Source: CAWIHK01 sp963835935
Lineage (GTDB): Bacteria > Bacteroidota > Ignavibacteria > UBA10030 > CAVZMI01
Length of the DNA stretch: 64,000 nt
Direction of reading: 5' to 3'
Assembly (NCBI GenBank): GCA_963835935.1
Contig: CAWIHK010000001.1
Location: forward strand, 868,001-932,000
Both the position numbers and the translations under genes were made by a program. The notes beneath the pieces are model-generated. The model was not told the origin of the DNA and made no database searches. It was given only the letters and a program-made list of their open reading frames with translations. Below are positions 45,942 through 54,647 of this stretch, piece after piece (position 1 is the stretch's first letter; every line of letters starts with the position of its first letter).

Positions 45942-47015
45942 ATGAAGAAATTCCTAATTGCTTTTCTTTTCCTCTCCAGTCTTTTAATTGGCACAAAAAC
46001 TTTTGCCCTTCCACGATTTGCAGCATTGACAAACCTCAAATGCGGAAGCTGCCACATCGATCCCAATGGCGGCGGAATGCGCAACTATTACGGTGCAGCA
46101 ATGTGGGGAAGGGAAACATTGCCGCTTCACGGGGATTCTATGGAGACGACGACATCGGGTTTTACCCCGCGCTTGAACGATTTTGTGAGCATCGGTATGG
46201 ATATGCAAACATTGTTTTATTATCAACAACAACAGAATCATTCTTCATTTTATCAAATGCAGGGAGATATTTATCTTTGTGCCCGCCCTGTAAACAATTT
46301 TCTTCTTTATTTCAATAAAGGTCTCTACGGGTTTGATGTGTTCGGTCTCGCTAATATTCTTCCTGCAAATGGATATGTAAAAGTCGGCAGGTTTACTCCG
46401 GCTTACGGTACTATAGTAGATGACCATACAACCTTCATTAGAGCAAAAACAGTTTTTCCCAATTTTAACAGAGATGATACCGGAGTTGAACTCGGTATCT
46501 CGCCAACTCACCTTACCTGGAATGTCGGAATATTCAATGGTGAAGATGGGGCTGATCCCTCTAATGGAAAGATCAGATTGATTACAAGCAGGGCAGAAGC
46601 TTTTTTTCGATTAGATAATCTGAATATCTCTTTTGGCGGTTCTGCCTGGGTTAACAAAGGTGTTGCAGGCAGCCTTACAATGTATAGCGGATTTGCGGGT
46701 TTGGGTTATAAAGATATGACAGTGAATGCAGAGGTGGATTTTAAAAAAGATAAAGCAACTCTTGGAACAAATGAATTCATTTCTTATATAGAAGCGAACT
46801 ATCTGATTATATCCGGTCTTGATATAAAATTTATTTATGACTTCTATGATCCCGATTTGAAATATCTTACAGGCAGTGAAACAAGATACAGTGCCGGTGC
46901 GGAGTTTTTCCCAGTGCCCGGTATAAAATTATCTCCAATGTTTCGATTTCATACGACGGCACCAGGCAACGTGCGACAAAACGAATTTGATTTTCTGGCT
47001 CATTTCTTTATTTAA
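45942..47015 (+). CDS. Outer-membrane barrel with an N-terminal CxxCH heme motif
   Basis: The 357-residue protein has a signal peptide and then one c-type heme-binding motif, CGSCH (Cys34, Cys37, His38), followed by PNGGGMRNYYGAAMWG. The rest consists of alternating beta strands ending in Phe-Ile, typical of an outer-membrane barrel. The heme segment plus barrel suggests electron transfer at or through the outer membrane, or a redox sensor; this is inference. ATG 45942 follows AAAGG by nine bases. It is divergent from the cupredoxin gene and 15 bases upstream of a cytochrome-like relic. Confidence 0.75.
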   Translation: MKKFLIAFLFLSSLLIGTKTFALPRFAALTNLKCGSCHIDPNGGGMRNYYGAAMWGRETLPLHGDSMETTTSGFTPRLNDFVSIGMDMQTLFYYQQQQNHSSFYQMQGDIYLCARPVNNFLLYFNKGLYGFDVFGLANILPANGYVKVGRFTPAYGTIVDDHTTFIRAKTVFPNFNRDDTGVELGISPTHLTWNVGIFNGEDGADPSNGKIRLITSRAEAFFRLDNLNISFGGSAWVNKGVAGSLTMYSGFAGLGYKDMTVNAEVDFKKDKATLGTNEFISYIEANYLIISGLDIKFIYDFYDPDLKYLTGSETRYSAGAEFFPVPGIKLSPMFRFHTTAPGNVRQNEFDFLAHFFI

Positions 47016-47030
47016 AATTGCGAGGCAACT

Positions 47031-47679
47031 GTGAATATCAGAAAATATTTTTTCGCTTTTATTTTCATTATGATTATTATTGTCATCCTTTATAGCTGCA
47101 AAGATATGGGGATAGAACCTCATGGATTGTCTGCAAGCAAGACTAACGTCTCTGTCGTTAAAGGTACCTCTGCTCAAATTACTTTATCAGGAGGAGTAGC
47201 ACCATATACAATTATCAAACAGCCTGACAATACTATAGCAACTGTTTCGTTATCTGCGTCAGTGCTTACGATCTCCGGTGTCGATACGGGGAGCACAAAC
47301 ATGGTTGTGGCAGATAGTAAAACACCTATTGCCGACAGTCTTAGAAATTCTAATTTCAATTATTGGAAGTTCTTCGTCAGTTTCATTTTCAAACCAGATT
47401 CAACCTATCTTTAACAGCCAGTGTGCTAGTTGCCATGGAAGCAGTGGTGGATTATCGCTTGCCGCTGGCACTAGCTATAATCATTTGGTCAACGTACAGG
47501 CACAATCGAGTTGTACATCCTTGAAACGTGTTCTCCCAAATGATGCTGCCAATAGTGTGCTCTATAAGAAAGTCTCCGGGACCGCTTGCGGCTACCGAAT
47601 GCCGACGGGTGGAACAATGAGTGCAAGCGACATAGCATTGATCCATGATTGGATTAATGAGGGGGCAAATAATAATTAG
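47031..47679 (+). pseudogene. Ig-like lipoprotein / c-type cytochrome, broken by a frameshift
   Basis: The first frame (GTG 47031) encodes a lipoprotein signal (IVILYSC), an Ig-like domain and STNMVVADSKTPIADSL, then runs into unrelated residues and stops at 47414. A second frame continues exactly where the first loses sense: EILISIIGSSSSVSFSNQIQPIFNSQCASCHGSSGG, with a CASCH heme motif and a typical end (DIALIHDWINEGANNN). Removing one base near 47340 joins them as ...ADSLEILISIIG.... Either the gene is a recent pseudogene or the assembly has a one-base error. An intact version would be a lipid-anchored cytochrome working with the barrel upstream. Confidence 0.75.
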
Positions 47680-47831
47680 AACCTTGATCGTTGTATTAAT
47701 TAAACATGGAACGCCATAGTTCATTCAATCTGACAATGATTTTGAATTCATTGCACATCAATGATTTCTCTACCTCAAGTTACATCTGTTGAAATATATC
47801 AATAGAAAAACGTACGTGCTAGTCGAAATGC

Positions 47832-50666
47832 CTACCTAAGTGTGTACATAAACGTAAGCATCACATAACGCGTAAGAACCTGATTGTTATCATCTTCTAC
47901 GTAAGAGCTTGTTACAGTTCTCGAGATACTTTTATTTTGGCCGAGCAAGTCGGTAACGCTTAATTTTATTTCACCGCTCTGTTTGTCAAAAAGCTTTTTA
48001 GCAAGACTCATATTCCATATCATGGAGTTTTGATTGTAACCGCTCGACAAACCGTTGTTGTACGTGTTCGAGACATCACTGCGGAATACAATTCCCTCCA
48101 GAAATATCCAGTTAAACCGTAAGCTCGCGGTGTGAGAATAGTAATCGCTGTTGAGCTGAGGCTGCAGAGTGATGCGGTTAATATTATAATTACCCATGTA
48201 TGAAACGGTGAAATCGAGATTCGTGCTGATGTTACTGCCGATCACAAACCCTCCGCTGAGAACCGAAGTGTGTGAAAAACTTAAAGCGCTGTTCACGGTT
48301 CCCGGTGTATTAGTATAACTCGCGCCAGCGTTGAGGTTGAGTGTACTGCTGAGAAGATCGAACGGAAAACCGTATGTGAAAAATGATCGGAGCGACCAAT
48401 AACGATCGAAATTTTGAGGGACTGTCATCTGCGTCCCCGGGGAAAGATGCACCGTATCGCGATTTGCAGTAAACATGGTATCGCGATTTGCGGTCAGCGT
48501 GGCGTTGCCGATGTAATCCATGGTGCGATTGGCAGAAACGAAGAGGAACATGCTTTTACCCGCCTCGGGTGTTGTGAGAGAATATCGTGCACTAAGAGAG
48601 TGCGTATAGGATTGTTGCAGGTTGGGATTGCCGGCTGTGAGCAGCAATGGATTCGAATTGTCCACAACATTCTGGAGTTGAGTTACTGCCGGCGCCCGTG
48701 TTGATGTTTGATAGTACACGCGTAAATTTTCATGGTCGGCGAGTTTCAGGTTGAGCATGGCATTCGGTAAAATGTTTGAAAAATTCTTAGATAGATCGGA
48801 CGAGACAGGATAAGTTTCATTGCTCCACAAATCTGCTCGCTGATACGCAACGCCGAACGAAAGATTTGTTTTCTGATTGTAGTATCGGTACCCAATTCCG
48901 CTTCGCTGGGTCGTGTATCGGGTTTCATACGTATTCGAAAGTGCAGGATTAAAAATCGAGTACTTTTGATTTGTGGTATCAAGATCATACGTGCGTTTAT
49001 CTGCAGTTCCCCGCGATATTGTCGGAGCGTAATTGATCTGGAGAAGACTGTTGCTCCCAAGCGGCTCTGTGTAGACCAGACTTGGTGTGACCGAGATGCT
49101 TCGCGTCGTGCCTCCCGAATGCTGATCGATTAAACTGCTCGAATCAATTGTGGTTGCATTGTAAATATTTTTGGAGTCCAGATTACCGGAACTTTGTTTC
49201 AAGCTTTCGGAAATATTAATGTCGAGCGAAATTGTCCGCCCGACAGTTTCGAATTTGTGCCTGAGCACTAAATGGCCTCCGATGTTATTTCCAGATGTTG
49301 TTGTTTGATTTGATGAATTCGATTGCAATAGCGGGACACCGGAAGCATCAGTGTTGATCGCATTAAAAATCGAAGACGAATTATTATTCTGGAAATATAA
49401 TTGGGGAATGAAGGAAATGGAATTCGATGAATCGACCGCGTAGTCGAGACGCGCATTAACACGATGGTTGAAATTCGTTCCCGTGTTGTCCGATTGCTGA
49501 TCGTACCGACTGCTCGAATCACCCGCGAGAATATATTGCCTGTTCAACGTTTGGTTATTCTGATTGCCGGTGCGGTTGAAAAAGTAATTTCCATGCAGAA
49601 ATATATCTCCTGTGAGCGAGTCGGTAACATTTGTTCCGAGCATACTAATGTTGTTGATGCCCTGCGGTTGTCCGATGAGAAGATTCGATCCTGATCTCGT
49701 CGTACTGCCCGGCGTGAATGTCCCGCCGCGAGGACCGTTTCCCTGCTGTCGGTTTCTGCCGGAACCGCTTCGGCCAAATCCCGATTGCTGGCTGTTGCCG
49801 GATAATACGCCAAGTAAATCTTGTGTCGAAAAATCCTGCTGATTTGTATTATTGAAAGAACCGAGCAACGATATTCGAGTATTGCCGTCGAAAATATTTA
49901 TTCCTCCAGTGGCTCCATATCTTTCATCTTCACCATAACCGGTGGTAAATTTTCCGAATTGTGCCGGAGTATTGCGGTGGCGAGTAACGATGTTCATCGT
50001 TTTTGTATACTGCCCGTCGTCGAAACCTGTGAACTGAGCCTGCTCACTCATTTGATCGAAGACCTGAATTTTTTCAACAACCTCTGCTGGAAGATTTCGG
50101 ATGGCAAGAGTGGGATCGTCACCAAAAAATGGTTTTCCATCAACCAGAACGCGTTGCACGGTTTCGCCTCCTGCTTGAACAGTTCCTGTAGGGCTCACTA
50201 CGACACCAGGCATTTTGGTCAGCAATTCTTCTGTGGTTGCATCGGGATGAGTTTTGAAAGCGTTGGCGTTCAATTCTGTCGTGTCTCCCTTTTGAATGGC
50301 GGGAGCTGTTCTTCCTTTAATGACCATCTCGCCGATGTTTATCGGCGCTTCGATCATAGTGAAGATCCCGAGATCGGCATTTGGATCTGTAATCTGAATT
50401 ACTCGAAATAATTTTTGATATCCCACCGCACTTGCCTCGAAGCGATATGTTGCTTTGCGAACGGATGGAAAGTGAAACGTCCCATTGGATTCCGTCTTCG
50501 TCACAAGATACTGTGTTGTGTCTAACGTGTTGACAAGCCACACATGCACTTCTTTTAGAGGAAGGGAAGAGTTCGTTCGGATTATACCGTGGAGATCGGT
50601 TTCCTGAGCGAGAAGCGGAAATGAGAATATCATGAGGAAGAAACAATAGACGGCAGTTTTCATCAT
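47832..50666 (-). CDS. TonB-dependent-receptor-like outer-membrane protein
   Basis: The roughly 944-residue protein has a signal peptide (ending PLLAQ), a carboxypeptidase-regulatory-like domain (about 23-105), and a plug domain (TTEELLTKMPGVVVSPTGTVQAGGETVQRVLVDGKPFFGDD...IQVFDQMSEQAQFTGF). A long 22-strand-type barrel follows, with a Gly/Asn/Ser-rich insertion (QQSGFGRSGSGRNRQQG). No TonB box is obvious. Such proteins, near OMP_b-brl_3, are common in the FCB group and bind or import unknown ligands. The start is uncertain: ATG 50666 and 50663 both give a good signal peptide, ATG 50696 adds ten residues, and none has a strong ribosome site. Confidence 0.8.
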   Translation of the reverse strand: MMKTAVYCFFLMIFSFPLLAQETDLHGIIRTNSSLPLKEVHVWLVNTLDTTQYLVTKTESNGTFHFPSVRKATYRFEASAVGYQKLFRVIQITDPNADLGIFTMIEAPINIGEMVIKGRTAPAIQKGDTTELNANAFKTHPDATTEELLTKMPGVVVSPTGTVQAGGETVQRVLVDGKPFFGDDPTLAIRNLPAEVVEKIQVFDQMSEQAQFTGFDDGQYTKTMNIVTRHRNTPAQFGKFTTGYGEDERYGATGGINIFDGNTRISLLGSFNNTNQQDFSTQDLLGVLSGNSQQSGFGRSGSGRNRQQGNGPRGGTFTPGSTTRSGSNLLIGQPQGINNISMLGTNVTDSLTGDIFLHGNYFFNRTGNQNNQTLNRQYILAGDSSSRYDQQSDNTGTNFNHRVNARLDYAVDSSNSISFIPQLYFQNNNSSSIFNAINTDASGVPLLQSNSSNQTTTSGNNIGGHLVLRHKFETVGRTISLDINISESLKQSSGNLDSKNIYNATTIDSSSLIDQHSGGTTRSISVTPSLVYTEPLGSNSLLQINYAPTISRGTADKRTYDLDTTNQKYSIFNPALSNTYETRYTTQRSGIGYRYYNQKTNLSFGVAYQRADLWSNETYPVSSDLSKNFSNILPNAMLNLKLADHENLRVYYQTSTRAPAVTQLQNVVDNSNPLLLTAGNPNLQQSYTHSLSARYSLTTPEAGKSMFLFVSANRTMDYIGNATLTANRDTMFTANRDTVHLSPGTQMTVPQNFDRYWSLRSFFTYGFPFDLLSSTLNLNAGASYTNTPGTVNSALSFSHTSVLSGGFVIGSNISTNLDFTVSYMGNYNINRITLQPQLNSDYYSHTASLRFNWIFLEGIVFRSDVSNTYNNGLSSGYNQNSMIWNMSLAKKLFDKQSGEIKLSVTDLLGQNKSISRTVTSSYVEDDNNQVLTRYVMLTFMYTLR

Positions 50667-50908
50667 CAGCTTGCCATTATCGATGTCGATTATCATAAAG
50701 TAACCACTGTTTTAGAAAAAATTCTTCTGAAGAAAAGCCGGGTTCCAATTATGATAAACCGGCTAACTTTTATTAGACGACTAAACCAAAGTAAAGTTTA
50801 ATGTTACGATTCATGCGGCTTTATTAAATGCCGGGTGAACTGCTATTGTTCATTTCTACTTTGTATCAAGTGTCAAGATATTCCCGAAAGGGATTCCGCT
50901 TTAATATC

Positions 50909-51059
50909 GGTTCCCTCGATACACTGCATCACACAAGGTATGATGCAGTACTCGGGAACCAGGCGATATATACAATCATTATTGTTCTGGATAACCGGTG
51001 GCCGAGTGATTCCAGCTCGTATCGAGGCCACGATGTATAAATTACTTTTTCACATAAAC
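50909..51059. repeat. Palindromic repeat unit 1 (151 bp)
   Basis: The unit has a left hairpin starting GGTTCCCTCGATACACTGC and ending CTCGGGAACC (arms GGTTCCC/GGGAACC and CTGCATCA/TGATGCAG). An AT-rich spacer of about 35 bases and a right hairpin with outer arms GTGGCC/GGCCAC and inner CGAG/CTCG follow, then a short tail. It is repeated directly at 51060. Confidence 0.85.
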
Positions 51060-51210
51060 GGTTCCCTCGATACACTGCATCACACAAGGTATGATGCAGT
51101 ACTCGGGAACCGGGCGATATATATAATCATTATTGCTCTGGATAACCGGTGGCCGAGTGATTCCAGCTCGTATCGAGGCCACGATGTATGAGTTACTTCT
51201 TCACATAAAC
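51060..51210. repeat. Palindromic repeat unit 2 (151 bp)
   Basis: Same length and nearly the same sequence as unit 1, in direct orientation with no gap. Both hairpins are intact. Confidence 0.85.
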
Positions 51211-51309
51211 GGTTCCCTCGATAAATTCCACCTCTAAAAACGAGGCGGGACATAGTTCGATAAGACCTCGGCGAGTTCGGTCGAGCCGCTCACCACAAGC
51301 TCGGGAACC
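51211..51309. repeat. Palindromic repeat unit 3, variant left hairpin
   Basis: It keeps the outer arms GGTTCCCTCGA and CTCGGGAACC, but the inside is replaced by about 75 different bases with their own GAGG/CCTC and CGGTCGAGCCG-type pairings. The GIY-YIG gene follows after about 90 bases, at the place where units 1 and 2 have their spacer. Confidence 0.75.
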
Positions 51310-51402
51310 TGGCTCTTAAATTTGGATTATTTGAATAACTAATGAAACCGTTGAAGTAACCTTTTTTCGTTCTTCTGTATGAAAGGGAAGGAGAAGAATT
51401 CA

Positions 51403-51726
51403 ATGGGATATATGTACATCCTTCAGTGTTCAGACGGATCATATTACACTGGAAGCACAATTGATTTACAGAAAAGGTTAAGACAACACCAATCAGGAAA
51501 GGGCGCTAATTACACAGCTAATCGATTACCAGTGGCACTAGTATACCTAGAATATTTTGATAAGATTTATGAAGCTTTCAAGAGAGAGAAGCAGATACAA
51601 AAGTGGTCCCGAATAAAAAAGGAAGCATTAATATCTTCGAATATTGTTGAATTGCAAAAACTTGCAAAGAAAAAATTTGGACAGGCAGGTGGCCGAATGG
51701 GTTTATCTACAAAGAAAATATTATGA
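51403..51726 (+). CDS. GIY-YIG nuclease-domain protein (UvrC/YhbQ type)
   Basis: The 107-residue protein is a single GIY-YIG domain: MYILQCSDGSYYTGST carries the two tyrosine motifs in the variant form YIL...YYTG. RLRQHQSGKGANYT holds the conserved catalytic-region Arg, and FDKIYEAFKREKQIQKW contains the metal-binding Glu. The family cleaves or nicks DNA, in repair or as a mobile-element nuclease. ATG 51403 follows AAGGAG by nine bases; an in-frame ATG at 51379 lacks this. The last residues (AGGRMGLSTKKIL) come from the GGTGGCCGA repeat module rather than from the usual domain. It is flanked by five palindromic repeat units. Confidence 0.85.
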   Translation: MGYMYILQCSDGSYYTGSTIDLQKRLRQHQSGKGANYTANRLPVALVYLEYFDKIYEAFKREKQIQKWSRIKKEALISSNIVELQKLAKKKFGQAGGRMGLSTKKIL

Positions 51727-51750
51727 TATGTATTCAGACACATTTTTCAA

Positions 51751-51911
51751 GGTTCCCTCGATACACTGCATCACAAAAGGTATGATGAATTATTCGGGAA
51801 CCAGGCGATATATACAATCATTATTGCCCTGAATAGCCGGTGGCCGAGTGATTCCGGCTTTGTCGGAATCGTATCGAGGCCACGATGTATGAGTTACTTC
51901 TTCACATAAAC
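51751..51911. repeat. Palindromic repeat unit 4 (161 bp)
   Basis: Like units 1 and 2, but its right hairpin is ten bases longer and better formed: GATTCCG and CGGAATC pair inside the GTGGCC/GGCCAC arms. This looks like the ancestral right module, with units 1 and 2 shortened. Confidence 0.8.
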
Positions 51912-52040
51912 GGTTCCCTCGATACACTGCATCACATAAGGTATGATGCAGTACTCGGGAACCAGGCGATATATACAATCATTAGTGCTTTGAATAGCCG
52001 GTGGCCGAAAACTTTGTGAGCCTACGCCAAAGATGTATAA
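51912..52040. repeat. Palindromic repeat unit 5, degenerate right half
   Basis: The left hairpin is perfect; the right module begins GGTGGCCGA but then diverges. It ends the repeat cluster about 100 bases before the stop of the minus-strand gene 52148-54358. Confidence 0.75.
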
Positions 52041-52147
52041 GCCTATTCCTCGAAATGTTTATCCGTCATATATTGGAGAATCTGAAGGATATTCTTGTCT
52101 ATCGCAGATGTAGCCACTCTCAGCGAATGCCGATCATCATGCACTTC

Positions 52148-54358
52148 TCATCGATCGACGAGCGACAAACTGTGAACTCCCGGCGGAGCCATCACAACAA
52201 TATTTTTTTCATTTTGTATGATCGGAAGGTCAACCACTATGCCATCGAGTATTATAACCTTAGGTTGTCTGCTCAATGTAAGTGCACATCGCGCAGGTGA
52301 TGAGTACTTTACTTCGAGGCTGTCTCCATTTTGGCGACATCCAAGTAATTCATCTGAAATCGAAACCAATCGAATCCGTGGCGCATGAATGCTGGTCGTG
52401 TCATGTATATTGCTAAAACTCAGTCGATGCTTCCCCTGTGGAATCAAAATACCTTCCTCACTGAAACACATACAGGGTTCATCATCTAAAAATATTTTAT
52501 CACTCGTTTTTATAGGAGAGAGCGTGACTGTGTAGGGGGTGTTGATGAGAAAGTCTTGGCCATCCGTTCGAATGCCAGCGCGAGATGCCATTGCAAAAGG
52601 AAGAATCTTCCAGTCGTGGCTGAAGACGGTGGACTCAGAATAGAAGCACACCCGTGAACTTTGTTCAGCCGCCTTTTCCCAGAGCTGAAGGATTTCCGAG
52701 CCGGTCGGCTGAGCGACCGAATATGCTTTCTCTTTTTTTAAATGCACAGGGACAATATTGATGTCAATGATGAACGGACGATCTCCGAGATACTTGCGGT
52801 AAGTTTTTCCTAAATCGGTGTAGCGTTCCGGAGGTTTTGTCCACTCCGTATAAGGATCTTCCACTTGCAGTGTGAGATTATATTTTTTTATAAGTTCGAG
52901 TGTACTATACATATCGAAACCCAATAATTGATCGAACTCAGGGTGGAGTGAATTATCGGCGATGGTGAGTATCATTTCCCAGTTGCGTTTTCGCGTCGTG
53001 TTGAGATTGTCGAGGTTATGAACAACCTTTCTCAATAAAGTTTTATTCACCTCGACCCTGTATCGATAAAAAGTGTTGAGTGCGGCGGAATCTTTTTCCC
53101 AATAATACTGGCTGGTCGTATCGAACAATTCGATTTGATCAAAGCCATGAAGTTTTTTAAAATCGGCACGTACAGTCGGAGTGAAGCCGGTGAAGCACTC
53201 GGGATGAAGAGGCCCTTCAAGAGCTTCCGAACCAACTCCGGTCATCGAGAACTCGGCGATATCGATGCCATCCCAATCGTTTTCAAGTAGTAGTGAAAGA
53301 TCGTCCATAGCAGCCTGCAAGCAGAGCGGGTTCTGGAAATCCATCAGATAGAGAAAATCTAGATGCGCATCCTGAAGCAGTGCGTTCTTCTGACGCCACT
53401 CGGGATGGATATCCCAGAATTTCTTTCCAACGTACGGCCATTCGAGCCAGGCGTAGACAATGATTCCATTTTGATGCAAAGCCTTTATCAGCCGGCTATA
53501 ATCGTAGGGTGTTTGATTATAAAAATACCATGCCGCCGCATGAACTGCGCGGATGCCCGATAGCTTCCATCGTTTTACCAATGTATCGATCGAAACATGA
53601 GATCGAAAACCCGCATCGAAATAAACATCCGCTCCCTGTCGTCGAAAGGGTGGATGCCGGTGTAACACATGAACGATTAAATATGGAAGATTTACAAAAC
53701 GTGCAAACCCCTTTCCTGAAATTGGATCGAACAAAGGAGCAAAGTACAGGCATTCTCCTTTTCCGAATCGTTTTGTGATGGCCAAAGGATAATCATGATC
53801 GCGGTCCGAGATGAGGAGATCTCCTTCTTGTTTAGAGAAATTTGAAATCCAGGCAACCCTTGGTTTAGTTTTCCACTGAGGTTTGAGTTCCGGAAGAATA
53901 TGATCTACAATATCCGCCACACCCACGGGCTTTCCCAATTGTATGCCTAATGCTTGTGAGAGATCACTCTCCCCATCCGTGATCAAAGTGAGTCCGAGCT
54001 GGAGGCTCTTCATAATTGCCTGGATATTTTTTGTCGACAGAAACTTGGCGGAAGCGTGTGGCACTACGAATAGAGTATTTGGTTTGAGAGATTGTTTCAT
54101 CAAATCGGAGGTATCTTTGCGAATAGGTTTAAAGCCGATACTCTCCAGGGTGGAAAGGAAACTCTGCTGGTCGATTGCATCTTCGTGGAGGGCATTCGAA
54201 TTCCAAAGGATTAAAGTTTCCGTGATGCTTCCGGGAAAATTTTGGGAATATGCTTTATGATTGAAATAAAAAATTAACAGGAAAAAAGAAACAATTTTCC
54301 AAATCCCAATAGACTGGCGGCATTGATTTTTTTTCATTAGAGACTGTTTTTCGGCCAT
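52148..54358 (-). CDS. Secreted glycoside-hydrolase-like protein of unknown specificity
   Basis: The 736-residue protein has a signal sequence (about 15-40, ending AYSQ). An N-terminal alpha/beta domain (about 45-230) has a glutamine-amidotransferase-like look (LFVVPHASAKFLSTKNIQAIMKSLQLGLTLITDGES). A central TIM-barrel-like region (about 265-560) contains GIRAVHAAAWYFYN, GIIVYAWLEWPYVGKKFWD and DWDGIDIAEF, whose Asp/Glu residues are plausible catalytic acids. A C-terminal beta-rich domain follows. The plan resembles polysaccharide-acting proteins of exopolysaccharide systems, but I cannot name a family. ATG 54358 was chosen over 54439 because it gives a usual signal peptide and has a GGAT stretch upstream. 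Confidence 0.55.
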   Translation of the reverse strand: MAEKQSLMKKNQCRQSIGIWKIVSFFLLIFYFNHKAYSQNFPGSITETLILWNSNALHEDAIDQQSFLSTLESIGFKPIRKDTSDLMKQSLKPNTLFVVPHASAKFLSTKNIQAIMKSLQLGLTLITDGESDLSQALGIQLGKPVGVADIVDHILPELKPQWKTKPRVAWISNFSKQEGDLLISDRDHDYPLAITKRFGKGECLYFAPLFDPISGKGFARFVNLPYLIVHVLHRHPPFRRQGADVYFDAGFRSHVSIDTLVKRWKLSGIRAVHAAAWYFYNQTPYDYSRLIKALHQNGIIVYAWLEWPYVGKKFWDIHPEWRQKNALLQDAHLDFLYLMDFQNPLCLQAAMDDLSLLLENDWDGIDIAEFSMTGVGSEALEGPLHPECFTGFTPTVRADFKKLHGFDQIELFDTTSQYYWEKDSAALNTFYRYRVEVNKTLLRKVVHNLDNLNTTRKRNWEMILTIADNSLHPEFDQLLGFDMYSTLELIKKYNLTLQVEDPYTEWTKPPERYTDLGKTYRKYLGDRPFIIDINIVPVHLKKEKAYSVAQPTGSEILQLWEKAAEQSSRVCFYSESTVFSHDWKILPFAMASRAGIRTDGQDFLINTPYTVTLSPIKTSDKIFLDDEPCMCFSEEGILIPQGKHRLSFSNIHDTTSIHAPRIRLVSISDELLGCRQNGDSLEVKYSSPARCALTLSRQPKVIILDGIVVDLPIIQNEKNIVVMAPPGVHSLSLVDR

Positions 54359-54569
54359 TGAATCCACATCCTGATTATAATTTAAGAAAATGAAACCTGT
54401 GAAGATTGATACGAGCATTGACTTGCATCGCATACGCATGTCGTATTTTTAAATTTATGAGAAAATAGATAGGGTTCAACTATATTTCTTATGCTTGAGT
54501 GTACTCACGGAAGGGTATTTTCTATCACTCTAAAACTCACGTTTTTTGGGCAAAATACAAAGAAAAATA

Positions 54570-54616
54570 TGACAATGAATATTTTGTCATAACTATTGAC
54601 AATGAATATTTTGTCA
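54570..54616. promoter_or_regulatory. Tandem palindromic operator-like sites
   Basis: Two identical 20-bp copies of TGACAATGAATATTTTGTCA lie at 54570-54589 and 54597-54616, 27 bases apart centre to centre. Each is an inverted repeat TGACAA-N8-TTGTCA. Site 2 lies across the -35 box and spacer of the promoter below, so a bound dimer would block RNA polymerase. Confidence 0.75.
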
Positions 54617-54624
54617 ACTATATT
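54596..54624 (+). promoter_or_regulatory. Strong sigma-70-type promoter of the ATPase operon
   Basis: A perfect TTGACA (54596-54601), 17 bases, then TATATT (54619-54624), ending 23 bases before the start codon. It is overlapped by operator site 2, so a strong promoter under repression is the simplest reading. Confidence 0.75.
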
Positions 54625-54647
54625 TAGTAAAATTTATGGAGACGAAT

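Larger units (their letters stand above)
51211..51750 (+). mobile_element. Candidate GIY-YIG-carrying palindromic element
   Basis: The segment starts with the GGTTCCC left hairpin (unit 3) and carries the GIY-YIG gene. The start of the right-hand module (GGTGGCCGA at 51688-51696) overlaps the gene's 3' end, and the segment ends where the next unit starts at 51751. The 151-bp units would then be short derivatives lacking the gene, in the way REP or MITE sequences relate to their transposase genes. The overlap with the right module is only nine bases, so this is a hypothesis. Confidence 0.4.

Noticed and set aside
50835..51191. Open frame of 118 codons with internally repeated protein sequence
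   Set aside because: It is just the translation of two 151-bp palindromic repeat units; 151 is not a multiple of three, so the repeated peptides are read in different frames, and no ribosome site fits.
50909..52040. Possible CRISPR array
   Set aside because: Units of 151-161 bp are repeated whole, without unique spacers of constant length, and no cas gene is present.
50909..52040. Possible integron attC sites
   Set aside because: The ends are GGTTCCC/GGGAACC, which do not fit the GTTRRRY/RYYYAAC core sites, and no integrase is visible.
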